A stretch of DNA of 5,958 bases, taken from positions 1-5,958 of the forward strand of contig NJEB01000041.1 in assembly GCA_002254975.1 (NCBI GenBank). Direction: 5' to 3'. The position numbers were made by a program, and so were the translations under genes. The notes beneath the pieces are model-generated. The model did no database searches, was not told the origin of the DNA, and was given only the letters and a program-made list of their open reading frames with translations. Each line of letters begins with the position of its first letter. The first letter of the stretch is position 1. The DNA comes from Candidatus Hecatellales archaeon ex4484_218. Lineage in GTDB: Archaea; Thermoproteota; Bathyarchaeia; Hecatellales; Hecatellaceae. This document shows, in pieces, positions 1-5,806 of the stretch.

Positions 1-1
1 T

Positions 2-835
2 TTTACAAGTATTGATGCAGCAGCAAAAATAGGTCAAGCAATCATTGATAGCTACCAATCTTCAACCAATATAAGATTAAAAGTAAACCTAAAAAATCCT
101 GACCTAGAATTTTATGGTTTCATTAAAAATGAAAATTTTATTTTAAGCTTAAACATGACAGGTGAATCATTACATAAAAGAGGTTATAGGGTTTACCAGC
201 ATCCAGCAGCCTTAAAGCCAAGTTTGGCATGTTGTTTAATTAGGTTTTGTGGATGGACCCATCATCAACCCTTTTTAGACCCTATGTGTGGTGGGGGAAC
301 AATACCTATTGAGGCTGCTTTAATGGCTAAAAACAAACCTTTAAACAGTTTTAAACGGGAATTTGCATTTAAAAAACTAAAAATACATGACAAAAACCTT
401 TACGAGGAAATAAAAAACTTTTTTAGTCAAAAATTATTGGTTAAACCTAAAATTTATGGAGTTGAGGTTCCACCTAAACATTTTCAAGGAGCTCAAGCAA
501 ATGTTTCTTCTGCTGGAGTTGTTGAAGATGTAAATCTTTTGTTGGGTGATGCAAGAAAACTTCAAAAATATTTAGATAAAGATTTTAAACCGGAGGTTGT
601 TGTGGTTAATCTACCTTATGGTATAAGGTCATCTAGAAAAAGTTTTCTTGAAAAACTTTACACAGATTTTTTGGTTTCTCTTAAAAATGTTACAGATAAA
701 GCCATACTTGGTGCATTAACAAGTGCAAAAAACGAGTTTAAAAAAGCTTTAGAAAATGTTGGTGTTAGCTTGACGGAAGAAAAAGAGGTTATGCATGGAA
801 ATCTGAAGGTTACCGCATTTAAATGTAAGGTTTAA
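2..835 (+). CDS. trm14: THUMP-domain tRNA (guanine-N2)-methyltransferase, Trm14-like, 5' truncated by window
   Basis: The frame is open from the first bases of the window, so this is the last 277 residues of a longer protein; the Met at base 155 is internal. Residues 1-50 look like the end of a THUMP domain (RNA binding). A GESLHKRGYR linker (about 54-63) and HPAALKP follow, both hallmarks of the Trm14/RlmL-type enzymes. The rest is a class I SAM-dependent methyltransferase: motif I is DPMCGGGTIP (about 93-102), the acidic ribose-binding residue sits in YGVEV (about 152-156), GDAR follows at about 182, and the catalytic motif IV is NLPYG (about 203-207), the N-x-P-Y form used for exocyclic guanine N2. 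Family knowledge: archaeal Trm14 makes m2G at tRNA position 6. The exact target nucleotide is inferred; an rRNA methyltransferase of the same superfamily is the alternative. No truncation or lesion is seen at the 3' end. Confidence 0.85.
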   Translation, partial: FTSIDAAAKIGQAIIDSYQSSTNIRLKVNLKNPDLEFYGFIKNENFILSLNMTGESLHKRGYRVYQHPAALKPSLACCLIRFCGWTHHQPFLDPMCGGGTIPIEAALMAKNKPLNSFKREFAFKKLKIHDKNLYEEIKNFFSQKLLVKPKIYGVEVPPKHFQGAQANVSSAGVVEDVNLLLGDARKLQKYLDKDFKPEVVVVNLPYGIRSSRKSFLEKLYTDFLVSLKNVTDKAILGALTSAKNEFKKALENVGVSLTEEKEVMHGNLKVTAFKCKV

Positions 836-869
836 TGTTTATAGGTAACCATTAATTTTTCAATCTTTG

Positions 870-905
870 ATGATGAAACGTATTCACGTTGACATTGATG
901 GATGA
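870..905 (+). other. 11-codon mini-ORF overlapping the next start codon (ATGA)
   Basis: ATG ATG AAA CGT encodes MMKRIHVDIDG and stops at 903-905, so its TGA overlaps the ATG (902-904) of the following gene as ATGA, an arrangement typical of translational coupling. It could be a leader peptide, the remnant of a gene start (its MKRIHVDID resembles ordinary N-termini), or chance in AT-rich DNA. Only the overlap geometry supports it. Confidence 0.2.
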
Positions 906-1225
906 AGAGCAGCTCACATCTGAAAAAATTTATTAAAACTGTTGATACGTTGAAGGGTTTAACGATGGTTTGTTTTATAAGACTTGCAGAAAAAATGGGT
1001 TTGAAACTACCAGTTGAAGAAAAATTTTTAAAATGGTTTGAGGAGAAACTAAAGGAAAAATTTGATGTTTTAAGCCATGAAGAATTGGAAAAAGTTTTAA
1101 ATGATAGGTATTGGAAGGATAGTTGGAGTTTAAAACTGATTTTTGAAGAACTTTTAGTAGCTTATAAACTAAAATTGGAAAGAAAGAAGAAAGTTAAGGT
1201 TTTGGTTGAGGAGGGAATTGTTTAA
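902..1225 (+). CDS. Hypothetical protein, 107 aa, charged and helical
   Basis: I do not recognise this family. The protein is rich in Lys, Glu and Leu and looks all-helical. It has a short basic N-terminus (MKSSSHLKKFIK), a central segment with WFEEKLKEKF (about 45-54), an aromatic patch RYWKDSW (about 69-75) and a very basic tail (KLERKKKVKV, about 91-100). No transmembrane segment, signal peptide, Cys/His metal site or nucleotide motif is visible. Codon use (A/T-ending) matches the neighbours, which supports a real gene. The start at ATG 902 is the first available after an in-frame TGA at 896-898. There is no convincing Shine-Dalgarno, so it may be leaderless or coupled to the mini-ORF at 870-905. 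It lies 66 nt after the methyltransferase stop. A role in nucleic-acid or ribosome biology would be a guess from its basic charge and neighbours only. Confidence 0.65.
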   Translation: MKSSSHLKKFIKTVDTLKGLTMVCFIRLAEKMGLKLPVEEKFLKWFEEKLKEKFDVLSHEELEKVLNDRYWKDSWSLKLIFEELLVAYKLKLERKKKVKVLVEEGIV

Positions 1226-1232
1226 CAAAGCC

Positions 1233-1240
1233 TATATTTA
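1233..1240 (+). promoter_or_regulatory. TATA box, probable promoter of the ubiX-eL38-moaD unit
   Basis: TATATTTA lies just after the stop codon of the hypothetical gene. A start of transcription about 25 nt downstream (near 1262) would leave a leader of about 48 nt before the TTG of ubiX, compatible with the Shine-Dalgarno site seen there. Judged by eye; no BRE element is obvious. Confidence 0.45.
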
Positions 1241-1273
1241 TTAAGACTAATACTGTAAATTTTTTAGTGTTAA

Positions 1274-1310
1274 GGTTAAAAACTGTAAAAAATTTTTGGT
1301 GAAAAACTGT
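1274..1310 (+). repeat. Short direct repeat in the ubiX leader (two 13-nt copies, 24-nt period)
   Basis: GGTTAAAAACTGT (1274-1286) and GGTGAAAAACTGT (1298-1310) match at 12 of 13 positions. The second copy includes the Shine-Dalgarno GGTGA and the first base of the TTG start. A further ACTGT lies at 1252-1256 upstream. A related GGTGGAAACTGTTG precedes the eL38 gene. It may be a duplicated ribosome-binding region or simple low-complexity A/T sequence. Confidence 0.5.
1298..1302 (+). promoter_or_regulatory. Shine-Dalgarno site deciding the TTG start of ubiX
   Basis: GGTGA matches part of the archaeal anti-Shine-Dalgarno complement (GGAGGTGATC) and sits 7 nt before TTG 1310. The downstream protein then begins MRLIVAISGASG, exactly where UbiX proteins normally begin. 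Confidence 0.7.
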
Positions 1311-1870
1311 TGCGTTTAATAGTTGCTATTTCAGGTGCTTCTGGAGTAATTTATGGGATTAGAATGCTTGAAGCATTAAAAGAAGAAAAAGTTGAAACTC
1401 ATCTTATTGTTAGTAGGTGGGCTGAAAAAATCATAGAATATGAGACAAATTTAACTGTTGAACAGGTTAAAGAAATGGCTGATTATAATTATGAGGTTGA
1501 GGATTTAGCTGCATCTATTGCAAGTGGTTCTTCAGATTTTTTAGGTATGGTTATTATTCCATGTAGTACAAAAACGTTAGCTGCAATAGCAAACGGATAT
1601 TCTGAAAACCTTATTCATAGATGTGCTGAGGTTATGCTTAAAGAAAAATGTAAACTTGTTGTTGCTCCTCGTGAAACCCCTTTAAACCTTATTCATCTAA
1701 GAAATATGGTTAAATTAGCTGAAGCTGGTGTGATTATAGCACCTTTAATGCCACCATATTACCATCAACCTAAAACTATTGATGAACTTATAAACCAGAT
1801 GATTGGGAAAATTTTAAACATTTTTGGGGTTAAATCCAGATTTTATAAGGAATGGAAAAAACCATTTTAA
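1310..1870 (+). CDS. ubiX: Flavin prenyltransferase UbiX
   Basis: UbiX transfers a dimethylallyl group to FMN to make prenyl-FMN, the cofactor of UbiD-type (de)carboxylases; it is a soluble flavoprotein. The 186 residues are the usual family length. The N-terminal flavin loop is AISGASGVIYG (6-16), the flavin-binding PCSTKTLAAIANG spans 84-96, and VAPRETPLNLIHLRNM spans 118-133, with Arg121 in the position of the conserved phosphate-binding Arg. MPPYYHQP (147-154) is the late aromatic segment and a basic tail follows. The TTG start is chosen because it gives the canonical N-terminus and has GGTGA 7 nt upstream. No UbiD partner lies in the window, so the client enzyme must be elsewhere. It is the first gene of a probable unit with the eL38 gene (70 nt downstream) and a MoaD-like gene. 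Confidence 0.93.
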   Translation: MRLIVAISGASGVIYGIRMLEALKEEKVETHLIVSRWAEKIIEYETNLTVEQVKEMADYNYEVEDLAASIASGSSDFLGMVIIPCSTKTLAAIANGYSENLIHRCAEVMLKEKCKLVVAPRETPLNLIHLRNMVKLAEAGVIIAPLMPPYYHQPKTIDELINQMIGKILNIFGVKSRFYKEWKKPF

Positions 1871-1887
1871 CATTAGACTTAAATTTC

Positions 1888-1920
1888 ATGTGTAAAAAAT
1901 GTAGAAAAAGAAGTGATTAA
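1888..1920 (+). other. 10-codon mini-ORF with a CxxC pair in the ubiX-eL38 spacer
   Basis: An ATG at 1888 opens MCKKCRKRSD, ended by TAA at 1918-1920, in the 70-nt spacer between ubiX and the eL38 gene. It has a C-x-x-C pair and a basic tail but no ribosome-binding site that I can see. Probably chance; recorded because the spacer holds nothing else obvious apart from the Shine-Dalgarno of the next gene. Confidence 0.1.
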
Positions 1921-1929
1921 ACAATTATG

Positions 1930-1934
1930 GGTGG
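1930..1934 (+). promoter_or_regulatory. Shine-Dalgarno site deciding the TTG start of the eL38 gene
   Basis: GGTGG lies 6 nt before TTG 1941 and the whole stretch GGTGGAAACTGTTG closely resembles the ubiX start region GGTGAAAAACTGTTG. The nearby ATG at 1927 is out of frame, so TTG is the best start. Confidence 0.6.
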
Positions 1935-1940
1935 AAACTG

Positions 1941-2141
1941 TTGCCTAAAGAAGTTAAAGATGCTGATGAATTTTTAAGGCTTTCAGAAAAAGCTGATTTT
2001 TGTTTGGTTAAAAAAAGTAGAAAAAAGGAGGAAGTTAAACTTAAACTTAGAACAAAAAAATATTTGTATACGTTAAAGGTTCCACCAGATAAGGTTGACG
2101 AAATTTTGAAAAATGTTAGATGTGAAATAAGGGAAATTTAG
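1941..2141 (+). CDS. rpl38e: Large-subunit ribosomal protein eL38 (L38e)
   Basis: At 66 residues this is close to the roughly 70 of eukaryotic eL38. The order of features fits that family: an N-terminal MPKEVKDADEFLRLSEKAD helix, a basic strand segment (VKKSRKKEEVKLKLRTKK, about 23-40), the signature KYLYTLKV (about 40-47; eukaryotic eL38 has RYLYTL), then a Lys-rich helix with DKVDEILKN. It would sit in the 50S subunit and bind rRNA. The TTG start has its own Shine-Dalgarno. In archaea eL38 is patchy and mainly reported from TACK-type lineages, which is the best taxonomic clue in the window. The recognition is from the YLYTL core and length, not from an alignment. It lies between ubiX and a MoaD-like gene, 17 nt before the latter, so probably co-transcribed. 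Confidence 0.8.
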   Translation: MPKEVKDADEFLRLSEKADFCLVKKSRKKEEVKLKLRTKKYLYTLKVPPDKVDEILKNVRCEIREI

Positions 2142-2158
2142 TCTTATAGTGGGTTAAA

Positions 2159-2452
2159 ATGAAGATAAATGTTAAGTTTGTAGGTTTATTAACTGCTTTA
2201 ACAGGTTGTCAATCCATAATTGTTGAGATAGGGGATAATGGGAAACCAGAAATTTTTTCTCTTTTTAAGGTTTTAGGTGAAAAATTTGGGAAAAAATTTT
2301 TGGATAAGATTGTTGATTTTGGGGATGAAAAACCAAGACCAAGAATTCTTATCTTAAAAAATGAGGTTGAAATTCATGTTTTGGATGGATTAAACACTAA
2401 ACTGGATGATGGGGATACCATCGTTTTGATACCTTATTCTCATAGAGGCTAA
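2159..2452 (+). CDS. MoaD/ThiS/Urm1-like beta-grasp protein with Arg-Gly C-terminus
   Basis: At 97 residues this has the pattern of small sulfur carriers and archaeal ubiquitin-like modifiers. An N-terminal beta strand MKINVKFVGLLTALTG (1-16) is followed by a helix (FSLFKVLGEKFG, 33-44), RILILKNEVEIHVLDGLNTKL (62-82) and the closing DDGDTIVLIPY (83-93). Such proteins are adenylated at a C-terminal Gly-Gly by an E1-like (MoeB/ThiF/UbaA) enzyme and then carry sulfur for molybdopterin, thiazole or tRNA thiolation, or are attached to proteins. Here the end is PYSHRG: the final Gly is present but the penultimate one is Arg96. The ATG start has no strong Shine-Dalgarno (only GTGGGT at 2149-2154). 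It follows the eL38 gene by 17 nt. Which pathway it serves cannot be told; no E1, MoaE or ThiG gene is in the window. Confidence 0.8.
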   Translation: MKINVKFVGLLTALTGCQSIIVEIGDNGKPEIFSLFKVLGEKFGKKFLDKIVDFGDEKPRPRILILKNEVEIHVLDGLNTKLDDGDTIVLIPYSHRG

Positions 2453-2457
2453 TAATT

Positions 2458-3831
2458 TTAGGTTTTCCAGTAGCCTATACTTAAACATTTAACATTGTCA
2501 ACTGAATCTTTAGGTGTGAATATGTTAAAACCACTAGCATCTACCACAAAAATTTTTTCTTTTCTCATTAACAGGTTTTCCAGAATTTTTCTTTTCAAGT
2601 TTTTAAACATCATATGACCAACACTAATGATTATACAGTTAGCTTTTCTTAACCCATCCTCAAACCTTACAGGAGATAAACCAATCTCTTTTAGTTCACC
2701 TATTGTATAAAGTGGGTCCCAAACAAAAATCTCAGCACCTTTTCTTTTTAAGATTTCCATTAAAACTTTACAAGGAGTTAAATATTCACCTCGAGAATCA
2801 GCCTTATAGGATGCACCTAAAATAAAAATTTTTGACCTTCTAAGTTTTAACCCATCCTCTTTAAAGACTTCAGAAATCTTATCCACAATTCTTTTTGCAA
2901 CAGCTTCATTTACTTTTCTAGCTGTTTCAACAACCTCCAAACTTAAACCAAGATTTTTAGCCTCAAAAAGTAGAAAATAAGGTGTAACTGGAATACAGGT
3001 TCCACCAACAATACCAGGTCTAAGTAGATGACAGTAAGGTTGAGTATTGGCTGCTTCAGCTATTTTTTTGTAGTTAAGACCAGTTTCCTCACAAAATCTT
3101 GCTAAAACATTTGCTAAGGCAATGTTTACATCCCTATAAACATTTTCAAAAACTTTTGCTGCTTCAGCAGCCTTAATACTATCTAAAATAACAAACCTAT
3201 TCTTAACTATAAGTGAAAGAACAGCACAAGCTCTATTTAGGCTTGCTTTATCTATTCCAGCAACAATTCTAGGATAGAATGCAAGGTCACGTAAAATTCT
3301 TCCAGGCGAAGCTCTTATTGGACTGTAGGCTAAACCAAAATCTTTTCCAACCTTAAACCCTGAAAGATGTTCGATAGTTTTTAATGCAAAATTTTCTGTA
3401 AAACCAGGTCCAACAGTACTTTCAAAAATTATAAGAGAATCTTTTTTAAGAGTTAAACCAATATCCTTACAAACCTTTTCTAATTCACTATAATCCGGAT
3501 TTTTTTGATTATCTATCAAGGTTGAAACCAAAATTATGATAACATCAGATTTAGGGATTTCCTCTTTAAGATTTGAGGATACTTGAAGTTTTCCTGTTTT
3601 TATTACTTTTTCCAGTAAAGGTTGTAAACCTTTTTCTTGGAAAGGTGTTTTTCCTTCGCTGATAAGTTTAACATTTTTTAGGTTTTTATCAACACCAATC
3701 ACGGATGCTTTAACTTTAGCAAAAAGACAAGCTGTTGGAAGACCTATTCTTCCAAGACCAACAACACAAATTTTTTGTTCTCCACTTTTAAGTTTCTCTA
3801 TAACTTCTTTAGGATTTATTTTCATTACCAA
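2458..3831 (-). CDS. Nucleotide-sugar dehydrogenase (UDP-ManNAc/UDP-glucose dehydrogenase family), altered active site
   Basis: The family oxidises the C6 alcohol of a UDP-sugar to a uronic acid in two NAD-dependent steps. The 457 residues have the usual three domains. The Rossmann loop is VVGLGRIGLP (23-32), the acid after the second strand is in GVDKN (46-50), and ESTVGPG (137-143) holds the catalytic Thr139. Lys226 and Asn230 lie in AAKVFENVYRD, and the nucleophile Cys279 in GGTCIPVTP. The C-terminal UDP-binding part includes LGASYKADSRGEYLTP (338-353). Two normally conserved acids are missing: the Glu of SPE is Ile172 (YSPIRASPG) and the Asp four residues after the Cys is Thr283 (CIPVT). 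The start is TTG 3831, with GGAGGT 7 nt upstream; ATG 3825 (two codons later) is the alternative. It lies 17 nt behind the DUF294 gene, so probably one operon. The likely product is a surface-glycan precursor, but the altered acids leave substrate and even reaction open. Confidence 0.85.
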   Translation of the reverse strand: MVMKINPKEVIEKLKSGEQKICVVGLGRIGLPTACLFAKVKASVIGVDKNLKNVKLISEGKTPFQEKGLQPLLEKVIKTGKLQVSSNLKEEIPKSDVIIILVSTLIDNQKNPDYSELEKVCKDIGLTLKKDSLIIFESTVGPGFTENFALKTIEHLSGFKVGKDFGLAYSPIRASPGRILRDLAFYPRIVAGIDKASLNRACAVLSLIVKNRFVILDSIKAAEAAKVFENVYRDVNIALANVLARFCEETGLNYKKIAEAANTQPYCHLLRPGIVGGTCIPVTPYFLLFEAKNLGLSLEVVETARKVNEAVAKRIVDKISEVFKEDGLKLRRSKIFILGASYKADSRGEYLTPCKVLMEILKRKGAEIFVWDPLYTIGELKEIGLSPVRFEDGLRKANCIIISVGHMMFKNLKRKILENLLMRKEKIFVVDASGFNIFTPKDSVDNVKCLSIGYWKT

Positions 3832-3838
3832 AGATTAA

Positions 3839-3844
3839 ACCTCC
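3839..3844 (-). promoter_or_regulatory. Strong Shine-Dalgarno deciding the TTG start of the dehydrogenase
   Basis: On the - strand GGAGGT spans 3844 to 3839, 7 nt before TTG 3831 and 13 nt before ATG 3825. The spacing favours TTG. It is the strongest ribosome-binding site in the window and lies in the 17-nt gap after the upstream gene, as expected for an internal operon gene. Confidence 0.75.
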
Positions 3845-3848
3845 AATT

Positions 3849-5708
3849 TTAGGTAATCAATCCAAACTTAGAAATTAAAAATTTTTGATGGTCAGAAACA
3901 ACCCTAAAACATTCTTTAAGAATGTTTTCTTCAAGTTCTGTTAACTCACTTGGTTTTAGATAGTTATCCGGTTCTTCACCTTTTAAAATTTGAGTTAATT
4001 GATGTTTAAGTCTTAAAGTTGAAAGAAACTGGTAGGTTTCTTTCAATTCATCACCTATTTTTCTTGTTAAAACTTCTTTATCCACCAAAAAATCTATTCT
4101 TTCAAGAGTATTGGTAATGGGAGATTTAGCTTCAACTGTAAGTGATTTTATACCTGTTGAAATTGGAAATAAACCGTAAAGTTTTATATCTAAACCTTTT
4201 TCACCATATTTTATTCTACCAAAAAAACTTATTGGAGAAGCTAGATTTGCAACCATGTTAGCTATAGACCTAACAGAACGTGTATCAATTTTATCCAAAA
4301 CATAGGTTTTAAGGGTTTGAGCTAAACTTTCATCCCCATAAACAGGTCTAAGGTCTAAAAATAAAGCTAAACGTACAAGATTATCTCCATCCGGAAATCT
4401 TATCCATGAACTAAAATATTTTTTCCATTCTTCCAAGCTTTTTCTCCATTCAGGATTTGAAGCCATATAATTGGCTTTACATTTAGGTATACCCAACTCT
4501 GCAAGATATTCATTGGTTAAATTTGCCAATTCCTCCAAAAATTTTTCACCTTTCTCATCAACGGTATCATCATAGATTATAGCGTTATCTTGGTCTGTAC
4601 GTAATATTTGTTCTCTTCTACCACCACTCCCAGCAACAACCCAAACATATCTAACAGGTTTCCATGAGCTTTCATCCATCAATTTTTTTTCCACAATTTC
4701 TAAAACTCTTCTAGTAAACATGTCATTGATCTCGCTAAAAAGTTCAGCCATTTCACTAAAACCAACACCACGGTTAAGCAAAGAAATGATAACATTTAAT
4801 GTTTGTTGATGGATTTTTTTAAGCTCTTCAATTTTGTTTGTTCTAGTTATTCTTTTTGAAAGAACGGAAAGAGAAAAGGTTGGTTCCATTGCAACCATCA
4901 AATCTTTGGCTGTTACAACACCTTTCACCTTATTTGCAGCATCAACAACAACTAAATGGTTTAGGGATTTTGAGGTTTGAAGAAAATAAGCTTCATAAAT
5001 TGCACGGTCTTCATTAATGTACACAATAGGGGAACTCATAACTTTTGAAACAGGTTGGGAAAGGTCTATTTTTTCAGCAATTATTTTTCTAAGGTCTCTT
5101 GCAGTTATAATTCCTAAAGGCTTTTTTTCCTTATCCACAACCACAATAGACCCAACTTTTTCCTTATACATAAGATTAACAGCATCTTGAATGGATGTAT
5201 CTGGAAAACATAAAACAGCATCCCTTGTAAGAATATCTCCAACCTTACTAATGGTTGGATATCTTTCAGGAAGTCTAACAAGCTCCTCTTTGTAAAGTTT
5301 GTAAAGAGTTGTAAGTCTTCTTTCAAGTAGACTTACATAGTAAGTTGAAAAATTTTTGTTTAAATCAAATACTTTCTTAAAATCTTCACGTGGAATTAAA
5401 ATACATGTTGAATCCTCCTCAGCAAAAACATCCAATCTAACAGGTGTTCCAGAAATTATGGATACAATACCAAAAGCTTCTCCAGGTTTTATACGTTCCA
5501 CAATCTGGGAGTCTGTAAGAAGAAAAATTAGTCCATCATAAAGCACGTATAAGTATTTTACTGGAGCCTCACCCGCATGTAAAATTGTTTCACCCCGCTC
5601 AAATTTTTGTATAGTAGCATTTTGAATAAGAATTTTTAATTCCTCTTCTTTAAGAAAAGAAAAAGGAATATGGTTTGCAAGAAATTTTTGAATTTTATCT
5701 TTTTCCAT
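3849..5708 (-). CDS. cNMP-binding-like / CBS pair / DUF294 nucleotidyltransferase signalling protein
   Basis: This 619-residue soluble protein carries four modules in the order of known DUF294 proteins. A cyclic-nucleotide-binding-like beta-roll spans about 15-120 (FERGETILHAGE at 36-47, GEAFG at 76-80). Two CBS domains follow at about 156-210 (ending GIITARDL) and 220-274 (GVVTAKDL). The DUF294 nucleotidyltransferase-like domain is at about 300-440, with GSGGRREQ (360-367) and TDQDNA (371-376), the G-S and D-x-D catalytic pattern shared with GlnD. The DUF294 C-terminal domain (about 470-612) includes LRLKHQ (565-570). It probably senses a nucleotide through the CBS or beta-roll part and may nucleotidylate a partner; that activity is inferred. 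The beta-roll has FGIVS where ligand-binding CAP-type domains have FGE, though Arg91 is kept, so classical cAMP binding is doubtful. ATG 5708 is preferred over TTG 5759 because a TATA box lies about 36 nt before it and within the longer reading. The dehydrogenase gene follows at 17 nt. Confidence 0.88.
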   Translation of the reverse strand: MEKDKIQKFLANHIPFSFLKEEELKILIQNATIQKFERGETILHAGEAPVKYLYVLYDGLIFLLTDSQIVERIKPGEAFGIVSIISGTPVRLDVFAEEDSTCILIPREDFKKVFDLNKNFSTYYVSLLERRLTTLYKLYKEELVRLPERYPTISKVGDILTRDAVLCFPDTSIQDAVNLMYKEKVGSIVVVDKEKKPLGIITARDLRKIIAEKIDLSQPVSKVMSSPIVYINEDRAIYEAYFLQTSKSLNHLVVVDAANKVKGVVTAKDLMVAMEPTFSLSVLSKRITRTNKIEELKKIHQQTLNVIISLLNRGVGFSEMAELFSEINDMFTRRVLEIVEKKLMDESSWKPVRYVWVVAGSGGRREQILRTDQDNAIIYDDTVDEKGEKFLEELANLTNEYLAELGIPKCKANYMASNPEWRKSLEEWKKYFSSWIRFPDGDNLVRLALFLDLRPVYGDESLAQTLKTYVLDKIDTRSVRSIANMVANLASPISFFGRIKYGEKGLDIKLYGLFPISTGIKSLTVEAKSPITNTLERIDFLVDKEVLTRKIGDELKETYQFLSTLRLKHQLTQILKGEEPDNYLKPSELTELEENILKECFRVVSDHQKFLISKFGLIT

Positions 5709-5740
5709 TATCAACCAAAATAATTTTTTGACATTTAACC

Positions 5741-5747
5741 TTAAATA
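5741..5747 (-). promoter_or_regulatory. TATA box of the DUF294-dehydrogenase operon
   Basis: On the - strand TATTTAA is centred about 36 nt before ATG 5708, predicting a transcript starting near 5718 with a leader of roughly 10 nt. That fits a near-leaderless first gene, explains why no Shine-Dalgarno is seen there, and argues against the upstream TTG at 5759, which would precede the box. Confidence 0.55.
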
Positions 5748-5768
5748 CTCTTTCCACAAAGATAAGTC

Positions 5769-5775
5769 TTTTAAT
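5769..5775 (+). promoter_or_regulatory. Weak TATA-like box for the divergent DUF354 gene
   Basis: TTTTAAT is centred about 35 nt before TTG 5807, the same distance as in the opposite direction for ATG 5708. It is a poor match by itself; the spacing is the main support. The two divergent transcripts would start roughly 80 nt apart. Confidence 0.3.
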
Positions 5776-5806
5776 CAAAATCCATTAGGAATATTCTTGA
5801 TGAATA

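Noticed and set aside
155..835. ATG at 155 as the start of the methyltransferase
   Set aside because: The frame is open to the window edge and the upstream residues fit the end of a THUMP domain, so this Met is internal.
1258..1300. A/T runs (ATTTTTTAG, AAAAAATTTTT) as terminators or a riboswitch in the ubiX leader
   Set aside because: No stable GC stem is visible. A T-run terminator of the preceding gene is possible but indistinguishable from general AT richness.
5114..5326. 70-codon open frame on the - strand
   Set aside because: It lies wholly inside the DUF294 gene in another frame, overlapping the conserved CBS1 coding sequence, and shows no family pattern.
5356..5541. 61-codon open frame on the + strand
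   Set aside because: It is antisense to the beta-roll part of the DUF294 gene, with no recognisable motif or ribosome-binding site.
5709..5759. TTG 5759 as the start of the DUF294 protein (17 extra residues)
   Set aside because: The TATA box lies inside this extension, no Shine-Dalgarno precedes it, and the extra residues do not look like part of the beta-roll domain.
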